A program made the translations under genes and the position numbers. DNA of 64,000 nt. Source: Saturnia japonica. Its lineage: Eukaryota > Arthropoda > Insecta > Lepidoptera > Saturniidae. Shown here in pieces: positions 10,801 through 21,413 of the stretch. The stretch spans positions 3,184,501 through 3,248,500 of the forward strand of contig CM065321.1 of the NCBI GenBank assembly GCA_033032175.1. Reading direction: 5' to 3'. Under the pieces are notes generated by a model that was not told where the DNA came from, made no database searches, and saw only the letters and a list, made by a program, of their open reading frames with translations. Within the stretch, counting starts at the first letter, position 1, and each line of letters opens with the position of its first letter.

Positions 10801-10857
10801 TCACTCACTACTCACCACCTAAAAATTCATTGGAATTTAGGAGTACTTAGTGAGTGA
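10801..10857. repeat. Two-step hairpin
   Basis: Outer arms TCACTCACTA (10801-10810) and TAGTGAGTGA (10848-10857) are perfectly complementary. Inner arms CCTAAA (10818-10823) and TTTAGG (10836-10841) are also complementary. The stem could fold in DNA or RNA. Role unknown. Confidence 0.6.
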
Positions 10858-11250
10858 TTTTCACCCGGGTATACGTGGTGAGGTGCCGCGCTAATTACGT
10901 TTCGTTCTCGCGTTGACAACTCGCGGTCCACTCGCCGTCCCCATTTGGACTGCTTGCGTGCGAGTCGATACGGTGACATTACAGAGTTGACAAGCGAGTG
11001 CATATATATGGAATTCCATACAAAGAAATGTTAACCGTACGAGGTGATGCGGTGCAGGTCGGGTGCCGGGTTGATAGCTAAGTGACAACTTTAACCATGC
11101 AAAATGTATCGATAGTGAATTCGATATCGTTCTGATGCGATACGATACGTCAGACAAATATAAATCCGGATTCGAAGGGGTTGTCTTTTATATTTATTAA
11201 TGAATGCGCGTAATAAAACAGAAAATTTAGGCTTTTTAAATTGTTTTATA
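10858..11250. other. CpG-containing intergenic stretch, unassigned
   Basis: 10880-11110 is richer in GC and CpG than its surroundings (TTCTCGCGTTGACAACTCGC, GTGCGAGTCGATACGG). A minus-strand open frame (10891-11157) has no recognisable domain. It could be a promoter-like segment or old repeat. Confidence 0.3.
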
Positions 11251-11253
11251 CAT

Positions 11254-11807
11254 ACTATACTATTTCCATTTCTTTATTTTCTCGATGACTTCTAATTTGA
11301 TAGTTGTAGTGTTATGACCAAATAAGTAATGATATCGATCGCATATATATATTACGATTACGACAGTGACGATTCATCAGATTTTGATTAAAATAAACAA
11401 ATAAAGATTACCTGGCTTTATAATTATTTCGTTTCATTGTCGAGTACCTACCTATACCTACTTATTTTACAACAACTTCGAAAATTTTGGAGAAGTTGGC
11501 ATTATGAATCAAGAATTAATACATGTAACATCTTGTAATGAAATATAATATTAGTTAATAAATTTGTACAAAAGTATCCGGCAGTAGTTTAGTTTCTTAC
11601 ATTTTGTAAAAAAATATTGGGTCTGTTATCGTGTTACGTTTGTCGATATAGCTCCATCCCTATCAGTTTCTCCGTATCTGGTATAACCTTGAACGTGTGA
11701 AACGTCATATTTTTATAAAATAATGCATACATAATGTAAACAAGACGTTCGTTCAAGTTTTCACAGGAGCTGTCATCGAGAAAATAAAGAAATGGAAATG
11801 GTATAGT
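11254..11807. repeat. Inverted repeat pair, about 36-bp arms, 480-bp spacer
   Basis: Arms at 11254-11289 and 11772-11807 share the perfect core CATTTCTTTATTTTCTCGAT and nearby bases in opposite orientation, with one difference in the outer part. The spacer is AT-rich and non-coding. This could be a MITE with subterminal repeats or a long hairpin locus. Confidence 0.6.
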
Positions 11808-13055
11808 TTATATATACATATATTTTTTCAATCACGGCTTCCATTTTAAGGTGCTATCGTTTTATATTTTTCGAAATAAGATTTATTAATATAATTTTGT
11901 TTTACTACATTGTATTTTCTATGAAACACATATAAATACAATTCATTTTTATCGTTTTTTTTAAATTCAAAACGCTTTCAGTCGTATGTTATTACTAAGT
12001 GTTTCGATATTATTTACCTACTTCATAAAACATGAATAATAGTCGATGCGCATTTTACAATCACTGAAGAACAAATAATACTTATAAATAGAACATGGCA
12101 TATTATTCAGGCAACAAAACATACACTACGAAACAATATTTACACAGTACACTTTCCACAATATACAAAAAATTAACGTGATTTCTTTAAAAAATATTTG
12201 TCCGTCAACTATCGTTGACAGAATTTAATCAGTAAGGCAAAGTCAAAACAAATTGTGTTTTATTGCCAACTAATAATTAAAAATTATTTCTCGTTTTAAT
12301 TTTTCAATACAGTTCTCTAAATAGTATTAGTATATATATAAACATTTGGCAATTCAACGAATTGATAATATCGAGATATAAAAAGAAAAAATTTTGTCAA
12401 TGTAATTGCAGTATTAAATTTAATCAGCTATTTTAAAATATCACACAAGTACTCATTTAAAAGTAATATATATGTCATCAAATATTTAGATATGAGATTA
12501 TGGATCTGGATATGGATTACAGTCGTTAACGCGAATAGAAATCGAATAAAATGTGTGGAATTTACGTATCTGATCACGTGATCTAAAGTTGATATGTCAA
12601 TTCCATACATTGCTTGTCGTTTTCTGTTAGTGATAATGATTGTAGAAAGCTAGAAAGGCAACTTGGCTGGAGCCCCTTGTGTACACGTCACCCCGTAATA
12701 CGAGTAATACGAGCTTGCATTATCCTACATTTATAGTAGCGGCACGCTACGATGGCCGCACTGCGATTGTGATATAGTTTTGACCTGGCTTTGGATTTCG
12801 GATACATTGTGGATACCTGCATTACTGTTGACCCTTGCTCTTTAAATTGGAGTCTTTACGACTTTTGATGTGGATTTCGTCGATATGGCAGAGCGGCATT
12901 TCACGTCACTATTGTAATGTGTCAAAACGGCCATTAAAATTGTCACAATAGTACCCTGTTATAATCTCTTAGAGGCACGACGTTACTTTTTAAAAATATT
13001 TTATTAAACAATTGTATTTATTTTTTACAAATTTGTTTATGTTATTCGAACAGGT
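11808..13055. other. AT-rich intergenic, nothing recognised
   Basis: No coding exon or known element seen. 12620-12960 has more balanced composition, but no frame or motif was recognised. Confidence 0.4.
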
Positions 13056-13059
13056 CTTA

Positions 13060-13240
13060 AATTATTATTGAAGTGATACTTCTTAGGCGGTAGTTTGATA
13101 AAAAAATTTGGACGAGAATTGAGAGTGAAATTTCTTGAACGCGTCACGTTTAGGCACATTTCGTTACATGAGAGAGAAGAAAGATATAACGTAAAGAGAA
13201 GGAGATAGTTGCACATTGTATATATAATACACAATTTAGA
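13060..13240 (+). repeat. Dispersed repeat, family J (copy 1)
   Basis: The pattern GGACGAGAATTGAGAGTGAA, TTCGTTACATGAGAGAGAAG and AACGTA.AGA is shared with 41705-41880 and 57505-57655 in the same orientation. About 160 bp, non-coding. Confidence 0.6.
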
Positions 13241-13458
13241 CTTGCTGCGTCTCCCTTTTTAGGAAGTACCTATCACTTCCACATGATGTACCGTACGCCT
13301 GCAATTTTTTATTATCAATATATTTTTTAATAATTAATGTTATGTCTAAGTGTATTTTAAACATTAACTATCCTATTTAAACAATAAATACGTGTAGCTG
13401 CTGTTAAATATTGAATAACGATTATAACTTTACTATTCATATTAATAATGTAGGCACA

Positions 13459-14272
13459 GATTAATGATTGGTTTCCGCGCCGCTACAAATAAATACCCTC
13501 GGCGTACTATAAAAAAGCGGCAAACAAAACTAAGCCGAATCGGCGTACTTGAGTTAGTATTGTACCGACAATACTGTCGTGTTGACAAACTTATTTCAAA
13601 TATTCACAACACACTGCAATATCAAGTTGCCGTACTCTAAGGCTGAAATCTATAGAGCGTACTCAGACTGCTCAGACATAACAGCCTTAAGTTCATAAAT
13701 TGAAATTTGTAGTCACAAGCTTAGCATTTGCTCAGCTTTACCTGAGTAAAGTTCAAGTCATTGAATTCGACGACTTCGGAAAACTAGGGTAGAATAAAAA
13801 CATAGTAAAGCACACGTTTTGTTATTCCTGTTGTTTGCAGTTGTTTCTCGTTATTGTTTTGAAACTTTAATCCTTTTGTTATTTTATCTACGAATAATCT
13901 GTCATTTTTACTTTAAATCAAGTTGAATATTATACAATTCACAATTTAAATTCTATTTTATATAGCTTTTTCATTTTCTATACATAATTCGTGATTAATT
14001 TATTTGTTTGAGTTGAAGAAATTTTCCAGTCCCGATGCGGTATCGAAACGTTAATTGACAGTTACCAGATACTTCATCAGTTAAAGCTAAGTTAAGCTAA
14101 GGATTATAAGTTCGACACCGAAGATTGCGCTGAGTAAATTAGCGAAGTTTGAGCTAAGCTAAGGTTGAACTAAGGCTGAGTACGCTCTATAGATTTCAGC
14201 CTTAGAACTATTGTTTGTAGGTAGCGCGGCATATAATCGTAGCGCCACCTAGCGGAAACTAATCATTAATCT
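13459..14272. mobile_element. Outer inverted-repeat element enclosing a MITE
   Basis: AGATTAATGATTGGTTTCCG at 13459-13478 (then CGCCGCTAC) is matched in inverted orientation by GCGGAAACTAATCATTAATC ending at 14271 (with GTAGCGCC before it). A single relative of the left arm is at about 58877. The inner MITE 13637-14205 lies wholly inside, so this element is probably older. Confidence 0.45.
13637..14205. mobile_element. MITE with perfect 30-bp terminal inverted repeats
   Basis: The left terminus 13637-13666 starts CTAAGGCTGAAATC. The right terminus 14176-14205 is its exact reverse complement, ending GATTTCAGCCTTAG. 569 bp, non-coding. A second copy is at 37497-38237. A clear target-site duplication was not found. 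Superfamily uncertain. Confidence 0.8.
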
Positions 14273-14304
14273 ATGAATGTAAGATATAAAGAACACTGCG
14301 TGGT

Positions 14305-14410
14305 TCAGACAAGAGTGCTAAGCTCGTGCGTTTCATGGCTCAAGTCTATAGTTGCCGGTGGGACTCCAGGTGTGACTGCTCCCTCGCCAGGAGGTGTGCT
14401 CGTTGGAGGT
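14305..14410 (-). CDS. Membrane-protein last exon with PDZ-ligand-like end
   Basis: Minus-strand acceptor CAATTTTCAG (14420-14411). Reads PPTSTPPGEGAVTPGVPPAT then IDLSHETHELSTLV and TGA (14305-14307). The frame is fixed by the donor at 15147; it lies only in this frame and is open throughout. Confidence 0.68.
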
Positions 14411-16927
14411 CTGAAAATTGAGACAAAAACAATTAATAGCTGGTAGTGACTCCCTCTTTATACATCCACTGAAACGATAACTGTAAACAGTACATATAGC
14501 ATGAAAATCAATCAGTATGTACATCATAGGCTATCAAATTTCTTGTAGAATCTTCTCGATGTATCGGTAGTATCGTTTTAAAATTCATAAGTGCTTCCTT
14601 AAATCCTAAACCGATTAAAACATTTTTTGACCTGAATCCGTTTTGTAAATTTGCTTCCTTAATGGAATGGGATGCTATAAAAAGCTAGTGATAAAAAAAT
14701 TGGGGATACAATTACATATATAGAGTGAAGACGCATCGTCGTATAATCTTAATTTTGTATAAATTATGTCTCGGAGAAGCTACGAAGCTCGTTTTCTTTC
14801 AATCGACAGCTCTCGTCAAGATTTATCATTGCGTATGCAAAATTTTAGTTTAGAATAATTATTGTGATAAATTAAGAAATATGAAAATTTAATACAATGT
14901 CGGCTTATACTCGAAAAAGATCTAAATTAAAATAGACATCGTATATGGTAGGAAAAGGCTTCTTTACAGTAATCCAGTGAAATATATAAAACACTATTTA
15001 TGATAAAGTGAAACTGTGCCAGAAACGTATAAAAATGAAAGCGTCCGAGCGGACACGTATTCACGTAAAACACACGTCTGTGTCCTTGACACAGCCACAC
15101 GCGGATTTTTTTAATTTATATCCTTTTATGTGAAAAAGTAACTTACCTAATAATAAAAGGACCTCCTTGTTGTAACAAAGTTATGGGGTGCGCATACGGC
15201 GCCCCGGTCACGCTGTGAAAACTTAAATTGCCCATTCCCGTGTTATTCAAATGCCCGTTCCCGACCAACACGCCGTTAGACGTGTTTAAGTTCGGCGAGG
15301 TCGCACTAGACGCGTTGATTTCGTGTATACGAAACGCCTTGACTAAGTTTGTCTTCTCCTTCTGCCATACGAACACGTTGTGGACCATCGCGCAGCCGCA
15401 AAAGATGATCCCGACGCCTATGAAGACTGAAGTCACGATTGCAGGCGTCGAGTGGAACTGGATGAACGTGTAGAGTATTATACCTGGAATTATAAATTGT
15501 ATATTTAAATGGACACTCTTGTTTTGGGACCGCAAAATCATTTGCCAACGTCAATATTTTCAAGCCTTCGTGTAATAGGTATTTCAGGCTCTTTTGTTAG
15601 AAAGATCTAGGGAGTTTTTGTGGGATCTTAGAATGCATGCTTTCAGTTTATACTTTTAATCCACTACACATATGCAAAAAAACCAAACTATATCACGCAA
15701 AACGCCAATTACATTATTTAGTGTCAAAGACCTAAGTAAATGAATTAAAAATAAAAACCACAACATGTCACTTCAAGATCCCGCCAAAAACTCAAATGGA
15801 CACTGGACCGAATGAACTGGATTCAAAATGGTAACGCTATCGGATGATGCTATAAATTGAATTCTAATTATAACCATTAATTTATTGTTTTCATGCATGC
15901 TGTGATTGGCTGTAATTAGTTGTTCATTAATCTTATTACTTAATGACTATTATTTATGTATTTTTAATGAATGACTGTTGTCAATCCAAATAAATAAATG
16001 GTAAAGTAAAACATTGGAACGCTTGAGAAATATTCTGTACACAATGTAACAAGATGTGGGATTTTTTTTAAATATTATTATTTTTGTTTAAATGTATTCC
16101 GTGTTTCCGAGCTTCCTAATGGCTTTTATCGATGGCCTCTTATTAGAGGTGGGCGATGTTGAATGATTTACATAATCGAGTTATTTCGATGTTGAGTGAT
16201 AATTATAATCAAGCACTAGGTATACATTTCACAATTCTATGAAATTAGTAACTACTAATGGCTATAATCGAGATATCTACATTATCGAATAATTACATTA
16301 CTTTAACTCATAATCGCCCACCGCTACCTCTTATCGGTCAATCTAGATGAAAAGGTTTTTATATTGATGTCTGAAAATGACTAGCTCTCTGTACATTCAC
16401 TAAATATGATTGACTGTACAGTAAATACCGTAGACCATAGATTCAGTATAGTATAGATCGGCAATAGGTTGAATAAGACTAGTTAAAGACGGAATGCACT
16501 AATGTGCGTATTATTTTGTTGATTTCTTTGCTACACCAGTTACATCCAGTTAAAGAACACGTAACCACAATAAAACACGACTACTAAACATTAAATAACA
16601 CTTCAAATTATTAAATTATGCAAAATTAAGCGGGATTTGTTTTGATAACGATAGATAGCACATTGTACAAAACATGGTGTCGTAACCATAATGCGTTTAT
16701 AACACAAGCGTACGTATACTATGCTCTTTCTCTTTCGAATTGTCTATCTATATATTAAATCTATGGGTAGGTATAACTCATAGGTGGCATAATTATTTGA
16801 CGATTTAATCAATTAATTGGCACAAAAATAACGATACTGACCCGTTAAAAAAACCGGTATTGATACAAAGAAGCCTCCGATGGCGCACACCCTCGTTATC
16901 GCCGACTTCTGGAGGTATTTGTTTGAT
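14305..16927 (-). CDS. Unnamed two-pass membrane protein with PDZ-ligand-like tail, 5'-partial
   Basis: Minus-strand join 16927-16842, 15483-15147 and 14410-14305, all GT-AG and in frame, giving 175 visible residues. Two hydrophobic helices lie at about residues 13-36 (VCAIGGFFVSIPVFLTGIIL onward) and 44-67 (IVTSVFIGVGIIFCGCAM onward), separated by a short FHSTPA turn. This predicts a hairpin with both ends on one side, probably the cytosol given the following QKEKTN and basic residues. The C-terminal 100 residues are polar, Asn/Gly/Pro/Thr-rich and low in complexity. The last four residues, STLV, match a class I PDZ ligand. Splice phases are 1 and 2. Codon use is more GC-rich than the flanks, as expected for a real gene. 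I do not recognise the family. The start and any upstream exons were not found; the visible part opens on a phase-2 acceptor. Confidence 0.75.
15147..15483 (-). CDS. Membrane-protein exon: second transmembrane helix and tail
   Basis: Minus-strand acceptor ATTCCAG next to 15483, donor ATTAG|GTAAGT below 15147. Encodes the end of helix 1, helix 2 and the polar tail to GGPFII. Without splicing, translation would add Arg and stop at TAA (15143-15145), which overlaps the donor. Confidence 0.78.
15590..15810. mobile_element. MITE-like repeat, family L, in intron
   Basis: GAGTTTTTGTGGGATCTTAG near 15610 and, inverted, AAGATCCCGCCAAAAACTC near 15774-15793 act as imperfect terminal repeats. Relatives are at 650-870 and 39990-40245. 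About 200 bp, non-coding. Confidence 0.55.
16144..16326. mobile_element. hAT-type MITE with 8-bp target duplication
   Basis: Ends TAGAGGTGGGCGAT (16144) and ATCGCCCACCGCTA (16313-16326) are 14-bp inverted repeats with one mismatch. Exact direct repeats CCTCTTAT flank it at 16136-16143 and 16327-16334. An 8-bp duplication is typical of hAT insertion. 183 bp, non-coding; a recent-looking insertion in the intron of the membrane-protein gene. Confidence 0.85.
16842..16927 (-). CDS. Membrane-protein exon: first transmembrane helix
   Basis: Minus-strand acceptor TTTACAG next to 16927, donor GG|GTCAGT at 16841. Reads SNKYLQKSAITRVCAIGGFF onward to a split Gly. Opens with one base of a split codon, so the preceding exon must end in phase 2. 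Confidence 0.7.
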
Positions 16928-16981
16928 CTGTAAACAAACCAAACATTTATCGTCTGTTAACTTGTTTCAATGATGAATATC

Positions 16982-17200
16982 ATCTATACTAATTTATATG
17001 CGAAAGTAACTCTGTCTGTTACGTTTTTACGCCTAAACCGCTGAATCAATTATGATGAATTTTGGTATAGAGATAGGTTGGACCTTGGGAAACGACATAG
17101 GGTACTTTTTGTAGCGAAAATATAACTTTTAGGGTAGAAAATAGGGGATAAAAGTTTCTATGAACAAAATATGGGAACACCAAATGCGCATGTGCGATAA
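16982..17200 (+). mobile_element. Helitron-like 5' fragment, second subfamily
   Basis: Starts TCTATACTAATTTATATGCG after A, then GAAAGTAACTCTGTCTGT and GATGAATTTTGGTATAGAG. The same TC-start lead is seen in the CTAG-ending elements of the window. The 3' end was not located. Confidence 0.45.
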
Positions 17201-17890
17201 TGATGGAGTGACATCGGCTGCCATACCAACCAGTTTGTTGATTGTGAATCTGGTTTGTTGATTAATTGATAGTGTTACATTTAATAAGAAATGTATTGTA
17301 TTTCTAATAATTACCTATTAAATCATAGTCCAGTATATTTTTTTAAGATTGGCTGAAGTGTTTATAAACTGTTTAACTACACAGTACGGCATAATTACTG
17401 TTTTATTTTATGATAGGAATATGACGTGCGTTATCAATCGTGGCTCGCGGGAGTTTATATAGTCTAAGCAATATACCTATTGTAAATTATCTGGATAGTT
17501 ACAGTTTTGCTACAAGTGAATAATTTCATTGTGTTATTCCACATGTGGTGAAAATAAAACTTGCGTGAAAGTTTGTATGAAGAACCGATTCATATCTATG
17601 CTTTTGGTAAGAAAGGAATAAAAGGGGTTTCACATTTTTCAAAAAACCTTCCCGTTGACCGGTACAATAAGGTATGATTTTAATTATTTTTTAAGTTTTA
17701 TTGGGACGGTTAATGTATTGGATTCATATTGGCATATAATGTCAATACCATACAAACAGTAATAATTTTCGTTTTGTTTGTCGTGTTCCGGAATCAGCCG
17801 GTGCATATGGAGTAATATAGCGGGGTGGTAGGATTTGCGACCACAATACACATAGTGATAAATCCATTTATGATTTTCTATCGTGTTTTT
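17200..17890. other. Intergenic or intron, family M fragment, otherwise nothing seen
   Basis: 17785-17880 carries a family M fragment (TTCCGGAATCAGCCGGTGCA). The rest is AT-rich without recognised coding. Confidence 0.35.
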
Positions 17891-17899
17891 TTAAGTTCG

Positions 17900-18660
17900 T
17901 TTAAATGTGTAGTCCTGTCTGTACTTTTAATATTTTTCCAAAATTTCCCGATACGCATATTATATGAACGATACTTATCACGAAAATGCCATTAAACATT
18001 TTTTATGCGTCAGTCTGTCTGTTTGTATATCCGTATTTAACTCAAAAACGGTTTGACCGATTCTTATTAAATGGTGTATACGGTGTTTAAATTATCGGTC
18101 AGTTGATAGGGTATAAAAAAATTCAATATTACTTTTAGATAATGTAACAAAAAATAATTAAAAAAAAAAAATTTTCGTTAATTCAATTATGTGTACGGGA
18201 AGTATAAGTCATTCCATGAACTTTTGGAAACTGTAAAAAAAAAATAAAAAAAAAAAAAGAACATTAATTCTTAACCGATTTTGATGAAATTTTATACACG
18301 GGAAGTCTAATTATTTACGTAATTAATGGACTGTAAGAATTGTCAATATTACTTTTAGAATTAAAAAAAAAAAGTAATTCAAATAGTTTCATTTTTATCA
18401 ATTCTCAACCGATTCTAATCAAATTTTTTTGGACAGGAACATACATCAAACTACAATTGAGAGGCTATAAGAATTAATAATGCATTAGAAATTGTACATT
18501 ACAATAATAGTTTTCAAGCGATTTTAATGAAAATTGTACACGGGAAATACATGCCACCCCTCAATTGATACGGCATTTGAATTGTCAACAATATGTGTAA
18601 AAATAAATGGATTTAAATAATTATTGCTTAGTAACAAACGCGTGCTAAGCTAGTTATTAT
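17900..18660 (+). repeat. Element with degenerate internal tandem repeats
   Basis: Repeated unit of roughly 110-120 bp with the core AACCGATTTTGATGAAATTT followed by ACACGGGAAGTATA and a GAATTGTCAATATTAC-like end. Units are near 18270, 18410 and 18520. A related array is at 23455-24175. Several A-runs separate the units. Confidence 0.6.
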
Positions 18661-18719
18661 AAATTTAATAATAAGAAGCAATTGATTGGAACAGACTAGC
18701 TGCGTCATCAGCGGAGGAT

Positions 18720-19140
18720 TTTTTTTTTTTTTTTTTCGATCTGAACTTACGGTTAGCCTAAGGGACCCTATCTAAAAACAGAGCCGCTGATGGCTTTTAC
18801 GGACTTTAGCGGGGCTGATACCTTATTAAACATCCCAATATCTAGTCTTTTCATACCAAAGGCACTCATTAAGTTCTGCCTAATTGACTCCATCAGAATA
18901 TGATAAATTATTTAACTCCGATGATAAACGTCATCGACTTTCTGACATACATCACAAAGAGGTGACTGACTCAATTAGCATCATATGTTTTTCTTTGATG
19001 AAATATTCCCAAATCTTAACCAATGTGCCAGAGATATCAACTTCCTACCTAACTTTGTCATAGTACACCAGGGTATACGAGAAGGTTCACACGGTAAAGT
19101 CATACACCAGATTCCTTTCTCATGTGATCTTTCATCATAA
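18720..19140 (-). mobile_element. Non-LTR retrotransposon 3' end with A-tail
   Basis: On the minus strand, PLCDVCQKVDDVYH is a zinc-knuckle-like C-terminal motif seen in insect LINE polyproteins. It is followed by an untranslated end (CTTAGGCTAACCGTAAG) and a 16-base A-tail (T-run 18720-18736). The coding part is decayed. Similar 3' ends are at 5318-5430 (minus), 32215-32344 and 56945-57063. Confidence 0.65.
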
Positions 19141-19165
19141 TATATTTTCCAATGATTAAAACAAC

Positions 19166-19417
19166 ATACATACCATCACGTCAGTATTTCCCGAAGGGTT
19201 AGGCAGAGGTGTACTAATGTACACCCACAGTTCGCTGAGTATGTGTTTAGGTCCCATGTAATAGGGGGCGAGCCATTAATCGGGCACGAAACCAAACTCC
19301 GAGCTGCTACTGAGAATTTCATAGGAGAAAACCTAATAACACTTTGCTCGACCTGGGAATCGACTCCAGGACCTCGATCATAGCAGTCGCGCTTACGACT
19401 ACTACGCTAACGAGGCA
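19166..19417 (-). mobile_element. tRNA-derived SINE, family A (copy 1)
   Basis: On the minus strand it has an A-box-like start (TAGCGTAGTAGTCGTAAGCG) and a B-box-like GAGTCGATTCC, then a body ending in a GTATGTATGTT-type tail. Flanks ATGATTAAAACAAC (19152-19165) and TTGATTGAAACAAC (19425-19438) may be an old target duplication. Other copies: 29890-30137, 43200-43431, 60020-60296. Confidence 0.75.
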
Positions 19418-19439
19418 ATTACAATTGATTGAAACAACT

Positions 19440-19775
19440 TTCTTTAAATTTTGGTGATAATTGTGAATAATCTGGCAATACATCAATAATTTTACAACTT
19501 GCAACACCTAATTTACCTAGTTTTTTAATAAAAGAAATACTTATCAAATTATTTTTATTTTTTTGCCCCTTTTGTACTAATAAATAATATGATTTAGTCT
19601 TGTGTTTACTTTTCATTGTACATAATTATAATATTGCGCAGGACTATAACGGTGTTACTTTCGACCCGTTACCGTGTAATTTTCGTCATGATATATGACA
19701 TGATGAAGACGCAATCAACATCTTTTTTACAGCTTTTTAATTGTTAGACATCAAAATATATTAAATAAAATTATA
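19440..19775. other. AT-rich, nothing recognised
   Basis: No coding exon or element identified. Confidence 0.35.
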
Positions 19776-20024
19776 ATGGTACATTTGCAGACTATAGACG
19801 AACGTTTTATGGATATTCCAATATCATATCCATTTTATCGAAAATATCCTCTTCCGTACTTATTTTCTTTTCCGACAGAGCACCCTTTGCACCTTGCTAC
19901 CGTCACCCATGAATTTGAGCGAGATGCCCAACAATGAATACAGTCTGACGATATTGATCAAAGAATTTCAAGATCCCATCAACCAAAAATTGATCATTTT
20001 ATCTTTCAGTCAAGTTCACTTTAA
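19776..20024 (+). pseudogene. Small open frame with one internal stop, unidentified
   Basis: ATG at 19776 opens 53 codons (MVHLQTIDERFMDIPISYPF and following, rich in Pro, Tyr and Phe) to TGA at 19935-19937. The same frame then stays open for 28 more codons (SDDIDQRISRSHQPKIDHFI) to TAA at 20022. A possible acceptor TTTGCAG lies at 19784-19790. The composition is more protein-like than the surroundings. It may be a decayed exon or transposon fragment. No family recognised. Confidence 0.2.
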
Positions 20025-20143
20025 ATTAATTTAACAGTTTATTTACATTACATCTTACCACATTACGAGATAAATCAGGATGAAGACATTCATCGATAAT
20101 AAACCGAGTTCGATTTATGTCGGAACTTGCTCCAACGTTAAAA

Positions 20144-20520
20144 TTAGGGCTGCCAATCGTCCTGCGAGAGCTGAAAACTCCCATTTTTAGAGCCTGGGTA
20201 AGAGATGTTGCTCTAAACTTGCAACCGACAGAATAATTGTTTCGATTCATTCATACCAATATTATTCGTTCTAACGTTTTTCACTTATATTATGTAGGTA
20301 CAAATACAGTGTTCGTTTTATTTTAATTAAACTTTATAAGCCCCAACTTACTGATTAAATTTTATTTTCTTGCATTGTTTATTTCGGCAATGCGTGAGAA
20401 TTAACGATGAGGCTGACATATGCGAATTGCATGAATAAAAACCTCTAAAATGTAAGAATTAAAAAGCAAAAAAAAAAAGCTACCTGCCGGAAATCCGATT
20501 ACCGAAATTGGCAACCCTAA
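20144..20520. mobile_element. MITE with TTAGGGYTGCCAAT termini
   Basis: Left end TTAGGGCTGCCAAT (20144-20157), right end ATTGGCAACCCTAA (20507-20520), inverted with one mismatch. About 377 bp, non-coding. No convincing target duplication. An open frame on the minus strand (20026-20250) runs across its left border and is rejected as a gene. Confidence 0.6.
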
Positions 20521-20886
20521 TTATAACGGAGTGCACCTGTTGATCAAGTATAAGCTTAACAAAGTGTAAAGGCTGCATTGACATCTCGTTTAGAACGTGT
20601 ATTATAATACCTTTTAAATCGGCCGAGTGTTACGCTGAGGCTTGAGAGCTTGCGGCATCTTTCCTGTTATCAAGATCGGTTTTATTTATAATTTTATGAT
20701 TACACCATTCGCTGTATGATATTATTTTATATGCTGCAAAATCCAACTCTTAATGGTCCAGTTAAAACATTGAAAAAAGATTTGAGCTCATCAAAGTTAA
20801 ACTACCACTGTTTTTAACCAACAGCTATAGTATGTTGTAGGTTTGTCTCATCGCATCTCTAAGTGTGAAAAAGTGTCCGTCGAAAA
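20521..20886. other. Nothing recognised
   Basis: Mixed intergenic sequence with no coding exon or repeat shared within the window. Confidence 0.35.
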
Positions 20887-21190
20887 TCATTAAATTAGGA
20901 TGCATGGCGCCAGGTAGCAAGTGCGTAGATTTTATAGATACCGCCGCGCCGAAAGTTATTTGTTTTTAATTTGCGCCCACTTGGACAACTGTTCTCTCCA
21001 CAAGCTTTTTCTATTATTGTTTAATTATTTTTTTAAGTTTTACAACGTTAAAAACAATAAAATCACGAAGAAATATCGTTTCCCGTTGCTACACTACTTG
21101 GCACTATTTTGGCGGGTTTAGAAATTGTATTTTTCTGCATACTTTTTCATCTTGTTGTAAGATGATTCTCTACCCTATACTTCTACCCCC
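20887..21190 (+). repeat. Dispersed repeat, family N (copy 1)
   Basis: GCCCACTTGGACAACT, CTCCACAA, TTTTACAACGTTAAA and AAAATCACGAAGAAATATCG recur in order at 51423-51725. Non-coding, about 300 bp. Confidence 0.65.
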
Positions 21191-21413
21191 CATAGTTCAA
21201 ACCTGGGCAGGATGACAGATGGGGGTCCAACGGTTTTGTCAAGCAACGGTTTTTAACGCTTCGTCGACTGCAAGGGAGTGACACTCCGCGTCGCGACAGG
21301 GCAGAATAGCCGTTTGCATTATGGAAGTATTTTTCAAAACCGGAATGTTACTTTGATCCTCAGAATACAGAAAAAACCAGAAACCGCGAACGCACATAAA
21401 ACTGAAGATACAA

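Noticed and set aside
20026..20250. 74-codon minus-strand frame
   Set aside because: It crosses the left border of the MITE at 20144 and has no known motif.
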